Positions 1-8,787 are shown, counted from the stretch's first letter. The stretch: DNA of 15,000 nt from Brevipalpus yothersi (GCA_003956705.1 QZCP01000040.1:24435-39434); one strand, 5' to 3'. The notes: generated from the sequence alone by a model not told the origin. Numbers and translations: made by a program.

Positions 1-85
<85 letters not shown>
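1..85. repeat. (CT)n microsatellite, truncated by window edge
   Basis: An uninterrupted CT dinucleotide run occupies the first 85 bases with no mismatch. The true array is longer because it continues past the left edge. The lack of interruptions suggests recent slippage expansion. It is followed by ordinary sequence (ccattcctctcttagac). Confidence 0.98.
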
Positions 86-89
<4 letters not shown>

Positions 90-554
90 CCTCTCTTAGA
101 CACTCACAGCACGCTAACCATGTCAAGACATTATGTAGAATGTTTTCGTGGTCTACCTTGCATAGCCTTTCAGTACTTTATTTCTTCGTCAGCCTCTCTC
201 TCTCTCTCTTTCGTACTTCCACTACTACTAATACTCTACCCTACAAGCCTAAACAAATTACAGTATATATTTTATGAACACGGCGTGTTCTATTGCAACA
301 ATTAATCCTTTCATTGCATCAAAAATTCGGTTAAATGCCGCTTGCGCTTCTAAATGGCCCGCCAAGAGAGCGATAGAAATTCATGTGCAACGTACATTTG
401 AGGGAGAGAGAGGCCTGAAAAAAAAAGTTTTCACTAATTTTCAGTGAAATAGCGTTGATGATGATCAGGCAAGCATTTCGCTCTTTCTCTCTCTTTATAT
501 GTTGCTTTGTTTCGCCTTCTTTTTTCTCTTTATCCATTCTTTTTTCACATCTTA

Positions 555-558
<4 letters not shown>
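86..558. other. Non-coding AT-rich spacer with short CT tracts
   Basis: Unique-looking sequence between the first two long CT arrays. It holds a 16-bp CT tract at 194-209 and a pyrimidine-rich lead-in at 480-558. Open frames here are under 80 codons and mostly low-complexity Ser/Leu/Phe translations of the pyrimidine runs. I see no gene, RNA gene or element boundary. Confidence 0.6.

Positions 559-608
<50 letters not shown>
559..608. repeat. (CT)n microsatellite, 25 units
   Basis: A perfect CT run of 50 bp, entered from a pyrimidine-rich flank and ending at tacctcaag. Two overlapping short open frames run through it and encode only Ser-Leu repeats, so they are not evidence of a gene. Confidence 0.98.
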
Positions 609-611
<3 letters not shown>

Positions 612-677
612 CTCAAGTAGTTATCTACCTTTCATGTTACTCATTTGTTATTTGTTCTTGCTCGCTGTTTTTCTTTT

Positions 678-697
678 TCTCTCAATAGAGTGAGAGA
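678..697. repeat. Short inverted repeat at a pyrimidine-to-purine switch
   Basis: TCTCTCA at 678-684 is the exact reverse complement of TGAGAGA at 691-697, with a 6-base spacer. It sits where the strand changes from T/C-rich to A/G-rich. Imperfect complementarity extends outward between the two blocks. No function is visible. Confidence 0.6.
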
Positions 698-1020
698 GAG
701 AGAAAGAGATGAAAAAATAAAGAGAAAAAGAAGAAGAAGTAAAAAAAATCAGAACAAAATACTTGACGCTGATTTATTTCAACTTCTAATTAATTTAAAA
801 CTCATAATAATACCCTGAAAAAAAAGAAGAAAAAAAGTTTCGCAAAAAGAAAAAATTTCTTTCTCCTTTCACATGGACACATACCCACACACTCATTCAC
901 TCACACAATTATGATTGTTATTAATATGATTATTATTGGGTAATAATTTTTGTTTCACAATTTTCACTGTTTCACTTTCATGCATGCACATACCTTGCAC
1001 TCTATTCTTGGTAGCATTTT

Positions 1021-1034
1021 GAGAGAGAGAGAGA
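1021..1034. repeat. Short (GA)n tract
   Basis: A 14-bp perfect GA run between a T-run and AAATTT. One of many short tracts of the same motif in the window. Confidence 0.85.
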
Positions 1035-1348
1035 AAATTTGCTCTCTTTTTTTTCGGGAATCAAATTGATATGGAAGCCTTCATTCATCCTTCCATACTC
1101 ATTTCTTTTTACACACAATATCAACATCATTCTTTCCAAATCCATCACGTTCATCAAGAAAGTTTCCATCATTAGAAACTTGTTTCTTCCAGCTGATGAT
1201 CTTATATCCATCTCTCTTCTCATCTCTCTTTGATATTATTTCTCTTGAGATGCTCATTTGTCCAGCGAATCGAAAAATTTCATGATACTCTCGCCTCTAT
1301 TTCTCCATCTCATGTCCTCCCTCTCTTCAAGCTTCTTTTTTTGATGAG

Positions 1349-1350
<2 letters not shown>

Positions 1351-1394
<44 letters not shown>
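1351..1394. repeat. (TC)n microsatellite, 22 units
   Basis: A perfect 44-bp TC run following gatgagct. It lies just upstream of the exon-like segment at 1420-1534, where it could serve as an unusually long polypyrimidine tract if that segment were spliced. That use is inference only. Confidence 0.97.
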
Positions 1395-1398
<4 letters not shown>

Positions 1399-1419
1399 TT
1401 CAACATTTTATCCGGTCAG

Positions 1420-1534
1420 CAATACAGACACATGCAGACAAGAATGATGTGGTCATTAAAGTGGTGGAAACAAGAGTGAAAAAAAGAGTCAAAGCCTGGT
1501 GTATCTGTGTTTATGAGGATGAAGAAAAAAAAAC
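1420..1534 (+). other. Exon-like open segment (weak candidate, unrecognised)
   Basis: Upstream is a long TC tract and then ttttatccggtcag, which resembles a 3' splice acceptor. The open frame continues for 115 bases and its first stop (1536-1538) lies inside GTAAGA, a donor-like hexamer starting at 1535. The encoded segment is mixed and basic, containing residues such as THADKNDVVIKVVETRVKK. I recognise no family. All of these signals can occur by chance in this composition, and no neighbouring exon is identified. It is recorded as a candidate only. Confidence 0.12.
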
Positions 1535-1959
1535 GTAAGAAAAGGAAATCCTCTTGTCTATTTCTAACACAACTGATACAGCAGCATCAGCAGTTGATTA
1601 GAAATTATGAGCTCATCTTCTTGACATCAAATTCCTTTGGAAACGCCAATACGATAGATGCGATCGAGTGATGCAAGAATATATCGATGAAATGTGTCTG
1701 TAAGTGTGTGTGAAAGAGGAGTGTTGTTTATCAGAATTTTAGGATCCTCTTGCCTACCAGAAACCCACATCAACATGATGAAGAATCTTAGATTGAATTG
1801 GATGTGTATTAGTAGAGAAATTTTGGTTGAAAAATTTGTACTGATATCGCTGAGCTCACTAAGTGTGTGGGGGCAGATTTTGAGGGCTTGAGAAAAGGAA
1901 GTGATTATTTTTCTCAAGAAAATTGTCTAAGTCTAGTGACAAATCACATGTCGTTCTGG

Positions 1960-2000
1960 TATCTATCTGGACACAGAATCTAGACACCACCAGATAGATA
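1960..2000. repeat. GATA-motif inverted repeat (11-bp stem)
   Basis: TATCTATCTGG at 1960-1970 is the exact reverse complement of CCAGATAGATA at 1990-2000, separated by 19 bases that contain the palindrome TCTAGA. More GATA-like units continue to about 2015. A DNA or RNA hairpin could form. No protein or RNA family is recognised. Confidence 0.75.
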
Positions 2001-2138
2001 GATAAACTGATAGATTGAATGATCGATGGAGAGAAAGATAGAAAGAGAGAAAAAGAAGAAAAAAGGAGGATTGCTGAATGGAATTGATACTCAATGTAAC
2101 TTATTCCTTTCTCTTTCCATTCATCGAAGAGAGGAAGA

Positions 2139-2167
2139 AGGATAGAAGAAAGTGTATCTTCTATCCT
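2139..2167. repeat. Hairpin-forming inverted repeat (11-bp stem, 7-base loop)
   Basis: AGGATAGAAGA at 2139-2149 pairs perfectly with TCTTCTATCCT at 2157-2167 across the loop AAGTGTA. Flanking GAGAGG and CTCTC could extend the pairing with bulges. There is no T-run typical of a bacterial terminator context, and the stem is too short for a normal microRNA precursor. Confidence 0.75.
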
Positions 2168-2454
2168 CTCTTTTTCATCCAAAATTAGCAGTAAAAGTGA
2201 CCAAAATTTTGTTTCTCTAACCATTTGACAGCATCATACATCGGCTTATCATCATTAATTGCTACTTTGACATGTCAACTCAATCAAGCGAGTGAAGAGA
2301 GAAGAGAGAGAGAAAACTACCTTCACGATAAGTTCAGGTTCACTTGTGACACCATTCATGAGCTTCAATTGGAAAGAAGAAAGAAAAGCAATCATCAAGC
2401 TAGCTCAACAATCGTCCATCGTCAACATACGTCAAAATCCAGTCCCTTTTAATC

Positions 2455-2479
2455 ATGTGTGTGTATGTGTGTGTATATA
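2455..2479. repeat. (TG)n/(TA)n compound tract
   Basis: An imperfect alternating purine-pyrimidine tract: TG units broken by a TA step, ending in TATATA. It is a short simple-sequence repeat with no sign of coding. Confidence 0.8.
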
Positions 2480-2611
2480 CTAGATAAAGAGATACTGGCT
2501 TACAGAGAGAGTAAGTGTGATGATTGAGCGGGAAAAACAAGGAAGCGTTCCCTAAGATGATGATTCTTGATTGGGAATTGAGTGGGAAAAGATAATGAAA
2601 AGGGGAAGAAT

Positions 2612-2627
2612 GAGAGAGAGAGAGAGA
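2612..2627. repeat. Short (GA)n tract
   Basis: A 16-bp GA run about 25 bases upstream of the long array at 2651-2704. It may be a satellite tract of the same expansion-prone neighbourhood. Confidence 0.88.
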
Positions 2628-2647
2628 TAGAATGTAATGAATGAAAT

Positions 2648-2650
<3 letters not shown>

Positions 2651-2704
<54 letters not shown>
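2651..2704. repeat. (AG)n microsatellite, 27 units
   Basis: A perfect 54-bp AG run. The reverse-strand open frame across 2400-2825 is the longest in the window (141 codons). Its core is this array read as Ser-Leu repeats, so its length reflects the repeat and not a gene. Confidence 0.98.
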
Positions 2705-2706
<2 letters not shown>

Positions 2707-3347
2707 AATATTAGACTTCTATGGAAGAGAGAGAAAGTCACATAGAATGGATCAAGATGACATGAATAGGGAAAAGATGACAGAGAGAGAAAAATCTTCC
2801 TCTTTCCATCTCTGATCTGATACACAGTTTCACATAGTGTTTATACTCACACAAAGAGATAGTACAAACAGAGATAGTGAATCTGGAACCTGGAATTCAT
2901 TCAATTCTATTCAATTTGCCATTAGCTGGCAGGTATCGTCATCACGCTGAGGATAGAAAGTGATCATGTTGATGTGTGAGTGAGTGAGAAAGTATTGACA
3001 GTGATAAAAAGTGAAAAGTATGAAAAAGCTAGTTAAAAAACTTTTTGCCTCGACTTCGTCAGAGGATTACAACAAGATTTGAAGAGGGATTAGTTCTCGG
3101 AAGTGAAAATAAGAGCATCTCTGTGAAAAAGCTCTAGTGATGAAAATCGTGCTCAGCTTGTCAAGTTTTTTTCTTCATCTCTCTCATCCCCTTTTTATTC
3201 ACATAGACATACACTTTTTCTTTGCTTTTATGAGCTTTTCTCGCTCGCGTTCCACATTCAAATCATCCCCTCACTTCTTCATCCATTTGCATCCACAGAC
3301 ATATGTGAATATTTCATCCAGCTTCACATGCATATTACAGATACAAA

Positions 3348-3350
<3 letters not shown>
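2705..3350. other. Non-coding AT-rich spacer
   Basis: Unique-looking sequence with scattered GTGA units (about 2974-2990) and A/T runs. A 100-codon open frame begins at 3137 but gains length only from the following CT array. No gene, RNA or element signature is seen. Confidence 0.6.

Positions 3351-3419
<69 letters not shown>
3351..3419. repeat. (TC)n microsatellite, about 34 units
   Basis: A perfect 69-bp TC run, the third-longest array in the window, bounded by caaaatt on the left and gcattcaac on the right. Confidence 0.98.
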
Positions 3420-3423
<4 letters not shown>

Positions 3424-3938
3424 TCAACTTCATATATGAACTGCCCTTCAATCAAATAACAGAATTTAAACGATTGATTTTCGCTTGCCAATCATTTTGG
3501 CTGCATACACAGACTCACACTCACGCGACAATGTGAAGTGAAATTATTATTTTCAACATGATATGGAACTTTTGGATGCTACTGGCAGAGCATATGAATG
3601 TTTTGAAAATATGGTTTGTGGAAGTTGAAAGTGTGTTTGCTCCATGCTCACAGCCTCATTTTAAGGCCAATTGAGAGTTTCTCTCTCTCTCAACTTTCGC
3701 TTGGCTGAATTTTCTTTAGTTGAATGTGATTCACATGGAATTACAATCATCATTTGATAAACGATTCTCTCTTGAATGATCACAACTATCACCTATCACT
3801 ATTGCAGTAAGCTGGTGCATGAAAAGTATGCTGATTGTGATCTTGTCTTCATTAGCTGGAGAATAGCTCAATACACGGCTATGTGTGTGTGTGTGTGATT
3901 ACGTTCTAAAGAAGGTGACGAAATTAAGACGATTAGAG

Positions 3939-3946
<8 letters not shown>
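3420..3946. other. Non-coding spacer with small CT and TG tracts
   Basis: AT-rich spacer with stops in all frames. It carries a 12-bp CT tract at 3680-3691 and a TG tract at 3882-3898. Nothing gene-like is recognised. Confidence 0.6.
3882..3898. repeat. (TG)n tract
   Basis: A 17-bp perfect TG run, one of the few AC/TG-type repeats here, about 50 bases from the start of the next GA array. Confidence 0.88.

Positions 3947-3995
<49 letters not shown>
3947..3995. repeat. (AG)n microsatellite, about 24 units
   Basis: A perfect 49-bp AG run, preceded by agagaa and followed by tggaaacc. The 60-codon frame through it encodes Arg-Glu repeats. Confidence 0.98.
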
Positions 3996-3999
<4 letters not shown>

Positions 4000-4180
4000 A
4001 ACCTTCTCGCAAATCATTCCATCTCTCTCTCCTCCTGCTTGATGCGGTTGAATTGAGAAAAGATTGACTCAGAAGTCTGTCAGATAGATTAGTGGAACTT
4101 TTTCTTTTCCGGTTTCACATCTATTCACACCGTTCTTTTTATTGCCACCTTCAATGATGCCATGATCTCAGAGAGTATAT

Positions 4181-4198
4181 CGTGTGAAACGTGTGAAA
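4181..4198. repeat. 9-bp tandem duplication
   Basis: CGTGTGAAA occurs twice head to tail. This is a minimal tandem repeat with no evident role. Confidence 0.7.
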
Positions 4199-4268
4199 AA
4201 CAAATAGGAATCATTTTCAATGAGTATCTCTCAATTCTTTTATTTTTTCTCTCCCTCTTCTTCTTCTT

Positions 4269-4282
4269 CTCTCTCTCTCTCT
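4269..4282. repeat. Short (CT)n tract
   Basis: A 14-bp CT run within a TTC-rich stretch. Confidence 0.85.
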
Positions 4283-4388
4283 TTACACCTAACTTTGATG
4301 TTGGAAAAGTTTTTTCCTCTTCCACATCTTTCACGTTCCAAAATTTCATGGAAAAAGCTTTCACCGTTGTGAAAGGCATCTTTTTTTT

Positions 4389-4400
4389 CTCTCTCTCTCT
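4389..4400. repeat. Short (CT)n tract
   Basis: A 12-bp CT run directly after a T-run. Confidence 0.8.
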
Positions 4401-4949
4401 TGCCATGTTCATGTTGGCTAAATGTAGGGAAAAGAGAGTGAAAGAATCTCTGTTCGCAATAAATTCTTGCATACTTTTGAACCGTATATGGTTGACTGGC
4501 ATGGAATTGATGAAATAAGTTCACCTCGATGGCAATAACTTACGCTCTTTGCTTCATAAATTTACTGTTCTCCTTCAATTTGGAGCGATTCCTACTGATA
4601 CTGTCAAAGAGATGCTCTCCTCTCTCACTTTCTCACCTTCTTCTTCCAGCATCCTCATCTTTTCTCTTTCACTCTCTTTCCCTCTATCTCTCCGATACTC
4701 CAGAGAGACACTCTCTCACATCCCCGATGAGCATCAATCAGCAGCTCTGTTCAAGGGGTGGGAGTTGGTATGTCCACATGAGAGATTGGATGCAATACCA
4801 AGGACCTCTCTATCCCTCTTCCCTTAACATCAGAATCGCCTCTGCTCTTTTTTCACAGCATCCCATCCCAGGTATCATTCCCGGAATTCCGACACAATAT
4901 CCTGGGTGGCGAAAGTAAACACTGATATGCGAAAATCGAAAATAATTTG

Positions 4950-4963
4950 CTCTCTCTCTCTCT
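4950..4963. repeat. Short (CT)n tract
   Basis: A 14-bp CT run in a pyrimidine-rich stretch. Confidence 0.8.
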
Positions 4964-5451
4964 TTCTGCTTCAAGTGCATCTTCGATCCTTTTCTCTCTC
5001 ATCTCCCATAACATTCATCGAATATATACATCTTACTCTTTCGAATCATTTTGTGTACTTTCTATCACTTTTGGATGCCTTTTCCATCTCTCAATAAGCT
5101 TCCTTATTCTTTTCTTCACTTCCATGTACCTTTGTGTGTGTGCCCTTGTTTCGCTTATCAAACAGAATTAAGGATGCTGAAAATGGGATGGGAATACAGA
5201 AAATGGTATAGCTTTTTCGCTTGCTGAATCAAGATGAAGTGAATACAGTCAAGAAAAAAGGCGAGAGAGAAAGATGAGCAAAACATTGAAAGAATAAAAG
5301 TGAAGAAAAAAAACCAAAAGAATAGGAGTGAGAGTTTCAGGGATTGTTGCTCAATAATTTGATTCTATTCATGATATTTTCATCGAAATCTTCTCAAAAT
5401 TGACGATCTTTTTTCTTTCCTTTCTCTCTTTCTCTTCTCATGAAAGGTTTT

Positions 5452-5471
5452 TTCTCTCATCTTCTCTCATC
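5452..5471. repeat. 10-bp tandem duplication at a strand-composition switch
   Basis: TTCTCTCATC is present twice head to tail. Just downstream (from about 5477) the strand turns purine-rich, and GATGAGGAGAGAGAA (5495-5509) is nearly complementary to it. A short imperfect hairpin is possible. Confidence 0.65.
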
Positions 5472-5602
5472 CGCTTAGAAAGAGGAAGAAAGAGATGAGG
5501 AGAGAGAACATAAATGTCCTTTCGAGATTTGTGTCCAAAGTGAGCGGATAAAGAAATGTAGAAAAAAAAGATGAAGAGGAGAATTTTTGTTACATCGTTT
5601 GA

Positions 5603-5604
<2 letters not shown>

Positions 5605-5674
<70 letters not shown>
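5605..5674. repeat. (AG)n microsatellite, 35 units
   Basis: A perfect 70-bp AG run, the longest complete array in the window. The reverse-strand frame over it (5475-5705) encodes mostly Ser-Leu repeats. Confidence 0.98.
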
Positions 5675-5678
<4 letters not shown>

Positions 5679-6078
5679 AAGATAAACGCAAAAATATCTT
5701 GCCAAAATAAGACTTCTCTCTCCTTTTTTTTCTAGTCTCTTAGTGAATATTCTTTTCGTATTTAGGGGATATAAATTTTTTTATTCCTTTCTCTGTGTTT
5801 TTCTCTATCATAAACAGAACATTGAAAACTAGATAGCAATTTGAATGGGAATGGAGGCTTAAAAATTTTCTAGTTTTATCTTCTATCATTGAAATTTTTA
5901 CTTCTTTCGAGAACAGAATCAAAATCTTGGAAAAAGATGGAGAGAGAGGAAACGAGTGAGAAGAATCTTCAATATTTACTAATACGCTGATTTTAGCTCA
6001 CTAACGGTATTGTCCCATTTAAATGAATACATTACTGGATGGAAAAATTGAATTTGATTTTTTCTATTGGAATAGAAA

Positions 6079-6094
6079 GAGAGAGAGAGAGAGA
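6079..6094. repeat. Short (GA)n tract
   Basis: A 16-bp GA run followed by tagagcaagagaa. Confidence 0.85.
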
Positions 6095-7228
6095 TAGAGC
6101 AAGAGAATAAAAGCTAGGAGAGTCCTGAATAGTATGTGAAGTTTGGAAAAGAGAGAGAGAATAATAGGGGTGTAAACTTATGAAATTTTCATGAAAATCC
6201 ACTCCTTATTTTCTATCCATAGTTTTCTCTTATTCTTCATCATCTTTTTTCCTCTTCTCTCTCATTTTTTTCTACTAAATCCTTTCTTTCCTCAAAGCTT
6301 ATATCAACTTCGTTCTGGCTTTTTTCGTCTCAAAAACTATTTCTCTTTTATTCTTCTTCCTTTTGCCTAGACTTTTTTTTCTCTCTCCCTTATATATTTA
6401 TCAGCATGAGCTCGACAAACGAATCAGCATTTGAAAGAGGAGCGAAAATACACACACATCTTCAGATGACGTTTTTCCGAGAAAAAAAGAGAGAGAGAGA
6501 GAAAGAGAGAATTGTTCACCCAGACAGTTCGATTTTCCCGCCAACTGGTTCACAGACATCCACAATTACAGAAGGAATTCTGTGAGATATTCATGTGATG
6601 AGTTAAGGTGTCTCCGACTGGAAGAATCATGGAATCCTCTCTAGAAGAGAATTTTTCACACACTGTTTCCAACATTCTCCAATTCTCTTTTCCTCTCTGC
6701 CTTTCTTTTTTCATACATTTCTCAGCCGCACAAAAAAGTACCCAGAACTTTTCTGAGCATCTATTATGGCTAACCAAAGCATTTCCCTATGGAATCCAGA
6801 GGTGGAAAATACTTTATGTGTGTGCAAGTATTGCACAACTTTTCTGCCGATGTTGCACTTGATTTGACACCATTTTCGCTTGCCTCACATAGATATTTCT
6901 CTCTACCCTATGGTCAGTGGTGTTGGAAAAATAGCCTAGAAAAACAATTTAAACTTACTCCTCTGGCCCATGGGATCTGCACGCAGCCCACTCACATTCT
7001 CTTGCTAGGCGATGGAAGTGCACACACACACACATCCGCAGAACGATATTGTATGGTGAGAATTCCAAGTACACATGATGATGCATGTGTATAACTATGA
7101 AAAAGATGGGGAAAGAGGAAGAGAGAAGAGGAGGATGCTTTGATGGAAAACCCAGGAAAAAAGGATAAAAATGACTATGGGCTCTGTCTCCTTATTTTTT
7201 TTCTTCCACTTTTCGATCCAGCTTTTTT

Positions 7229-7241
7229 CTCTCTCTCTCTC
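7229..7241. repeat. Short (CT)n tract
   Basis: A 13-bp CT run after a T-run. Confidence 0.8.
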
Positions 7242-7448
7242 AAAATAACCCTTAGTAAGTAAGAGAGAAAAGCTCATAGGAGCTGGTGGGAGGAGGAGGA
7301 TGATGGGATGAGATATGAGCTATAAAAATTGGTAGCCATTGATCAGAGTCATGCAGGGATGATGTTGGTGATACTTGGATGCTGGAGGAGAAGCTGGAAA
7401 GCTTAAGATGAAAAAAAAAATAAAAGGCCAAAAAAACCTCTCTTGATT

Positions 7449-7465
7449 GGTGTGTGTGTGTGTGT
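7449..7465. repeat. (TG)n tract
   Basis: A 17-bp alternating G/T run followed by atgcatc. It is similar in size to the TG tract at 3882-3898. Confidence 0.85.
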
Positions 7466-7761
7466 ATGCATCTTGAAAAATGCATCGAAAATGAGTGAAA
7501 CAAACCTCCGATAAGAGGAGGAAGAGAGAGAGAAAGTTTTTTGGAATATGAGTACTTTGGGCCTTGGTTATGCTTCGTTGTGCAGCTAATTTAAAGGACG
7601 TCCGCATCCTTCTTTTCCCACATCACCCATCATTCCAGGGCAATATTTTGTGTGTGTGCCTAGGCCTGTGCTTATTTGACGAGAAGGTGAACAAGATGGA
7701 TGTGGATTGATAGGCACAATCTTGCCTTTAAGATGTTTTCAAGGGAGGAAGAAAGTAGGAA

Positions 7762-7770
<9 letters not shown>

Positions 7771-7812
<42 letters not shown>
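7771..7812. repeat. (GA)n microsatellite, 21 units
   Basis: A perfect 42-bp GA run preceded by imperfect GA/GAAA units from about 7741. A purine-rich flank continues to about 7860. Confidence 0.98.
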
Positions 7813-7816
<4 letters not shown>

Positions 7817-8361
7817 AGAAGACGAAGAAGATGAAGCAAAAAAAGAGCAACATTAAGAAACGAGGATGCAAGATGAAACTGATTTTAAGCCACTGCATAT
7901 CCATCCAGCATCTTAGGAATTTTTCACTCCTTTCTAACAGGATACTTTCTATCTCTTTTTCTTTCTCTTTATCCTTCACAATAGATCGAAGTCATAATAG
8001 AATGACGAAATTCTTTGCCTGGGAACTGGATGCCTATTAGAGATGGAAAAGGTAGATAGATAGTTAGATGGAATGATTGTAAGTCATGTCTTCAGTATGC
8101 CTTTCATGATGGGAAATGTTCAATTTTGGATTGGTTGGAGCAGCTATATGGGTTTTTATTCTGTTGCCTTCATTTTCTTTCTCTCTTCTCTACTTTCTAT
8201 CCTTTCGTAACTACGATTTTGCCAATCAATCTTACTCTCGAAAAGCTTGTCAGTATATTTTGTCATTCATCATACAGCCGGGCAACAAAGAGGAGGCAAA
8301 ATTTACAATAGGATCAAGCTGGTTGCGAGGAGAAAGTGAAAAAGCTTCATCAAAAAAGTAG

Positions 8362-8375
8362 GAGAGAGAGAGAGA
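8362..8375. repeat. Short (GA)n tract
   Basis: A 14-bp GA run followed by an A-run. Confidence 0.8.
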
Positions 8376-8600
8376 AAAAAAGGGTGAGACTGGGAATCAA
8401 AGGGGTATACTTCTTCAATCTACTGGCATTTTTTCTCTCTGTTCAAATATACACACTCTCAATCTGATAGTGTTGCTAAATGGAAATTATTTTCAAACAA
8501 TTTTGCAAAATTTGAATCGCAAAACTTTATAACCACGTTTTTTTTCACTTCATACATAACAGCATCAAGCTTTCTCAACAATGTTGTTGTATTGCATTCA

Positions 8601-8621
8601 CTCTCTCTCTCTCTCTCTCTC
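8601..8621. repeat. (CT)n tract, about 10 units
   Basis: A perfect 21-bp CT run only 100 bases upstream of the GA array at 8721-8784, in the opposite strand sense. The two tracts together form a potential inverted pair. Confidence 0.92.
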
Positions 8622-8718
8622 CACTTGCCATTCATATTCAAAGTCACACTTCTATGAATATTATTAATCTATGGAAGAAAATGATTATAACGATGGAAGT
8701 TTTGATAATGCCATCAGC

Positions 8719-8720
<2 letters not shown>

Positions 8721-8784
<64 letters not shown>
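8721..8784. repeat. (GA)n microsatellite, 32 units
   Basis: A perfect 64-bp GA run bounded by ccatcagctg and tgaagagttg. The frame crossing it encodes Arg-Glu repeats. Confidence 0.98.

Positions 8785-8787
<3 letters not shown>

Larger units (their letters stand above)
609..1350. other. Non-coding spacer with purine block and A-rich stretches
   Basis: After the array a pyrimidine-rich segment (to 684) switches to a purine-rich segment (691-750). A-rich stretches follow near 815-855, then an ATT/TAA-rich stretch near 908-950. A small GA tract lies at 1021-1034. Stops are frequent in every frame and no recognisable protein appears. Confidence 0.6.
1395..2650. other. Spacer with exon-like segment, GATA cluster and two hairpins
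   Basis: This 1.25-kb spacer holds the weak exon-like candidate at 1420-1534, a GATA-motif inverted repeat at 1960-2000, a purine-rich block at about 2026-2070, a second inverted repeat at 2139-2167, a TG/TA tract at 2455-2479 and a short GA tract at 2612-2627. Open frames on both strands are under 125 codons, overlap each other and encode no domain I recognise. Confidence 0.6.
3996..5604. other. 1.6-kb spacer rich in pyrimidine runs, no supported gene
   Basis: Mostly T/C-rich on the given strand from about 4230 to 5120, with short CT tracts at 4269-4282, 4389-4400 and 4950-4963. A 9-bp tandem duplication lies at 4181-4198. Several open frames of 90-130 codons exist on both strands, overlapping and antisense to each other. 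The frame ending at 4918 has a mixed, Pro/Gly-containing C-terminal part but no recognisable domain. From about 5200 the strand becomes A/G-rich, with a pyrimidine-purine switch at about 5400-5512. Confidence 0.55.
5675..7770. other. 2.1-kb spacer with one less repetitive zone, no supported gene
   Basis: This is the longest stretch without a major array. It holds a GA tract at 6079-6094, a pyrimidine-rich block at about 6200-6395, a CT tract at 7229-7241 and a TG tract at 7449-7465. The part from 6530 to 7090 and the part around 7555-7690 look less repetitive and slightly more GC-balanced than the surroundings. The 101-codon frame at 6789-7094 has varied composition, including Trp, Cys and Gly, but no domain I recognise. 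No tRNA-like or transposon-like sequence is seen. Confidence 0.55.
7813..8720. other. Non-coding spacer with GATA units and short GA/CT tracts
   Basis: The spacer contains a small GATA-type cluster (about 8052-8070), a GA tract at 8362-8375 and a CT tract at 8601-8621. A frame at 8116-8361 starts hydrophobic and ends Lys/Ser-rich, but I recognise no family and a second frame overlaps it. No gene is called. Confidence 0.55.

Noticed and set aside
2139..2167. Intrinsic terminator interpretation of the hairpin
   Set aside because: The stem is AT-rich, the window is not bacterial in character, and no gene precedes it.
2400..2825. 141-codon reverse-strand open frame, the longest in the window
   Set aside because: Its core is the AG array read as Ser-Leu repeats. 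A dinucleotide array has no stop in any frame, so it inflates frame length. The flanking residues show no domain.
3885..4067. Arg-Glu repeat protein through the GA array (also at 8654-8893 and 10212-10475)
   Set aside because: The Arg-Glu run is only the translation of a pure GA microsatellite, and the flanks are short and unrelated to each other.
4125..4524. Overlapping frames of 94-125 codons on both strands
   Set aside because: Three frames overlap in opposite senses in a T/C-rich segment, their residues follow base composition (Phe/Ser/Leu or Lys/Arg/Glu), and no family is recognised.
4529..4918. 129-codon frame with a Pro/Gly-containing end and a GTAAAC donor-like site after it
   Set aside because: The first half is Ser/Leu/Phe low complexity, a second frame overlaps it, and there is no recognisable domain. 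The donor-like site is weak.
6520..6545. tRNA B-box-like GTTCGA core, also at 11281 and 13653
   Set aside because: The surrounding bases do not fit a full B box, and no matching A box or cloverleaf arms are seen.
7321..7330. TATA-box-like sequence tataaaaatt
   Set aside because: Such strings are expected by chance in AT-rich DNA, and no gene starts downstream.
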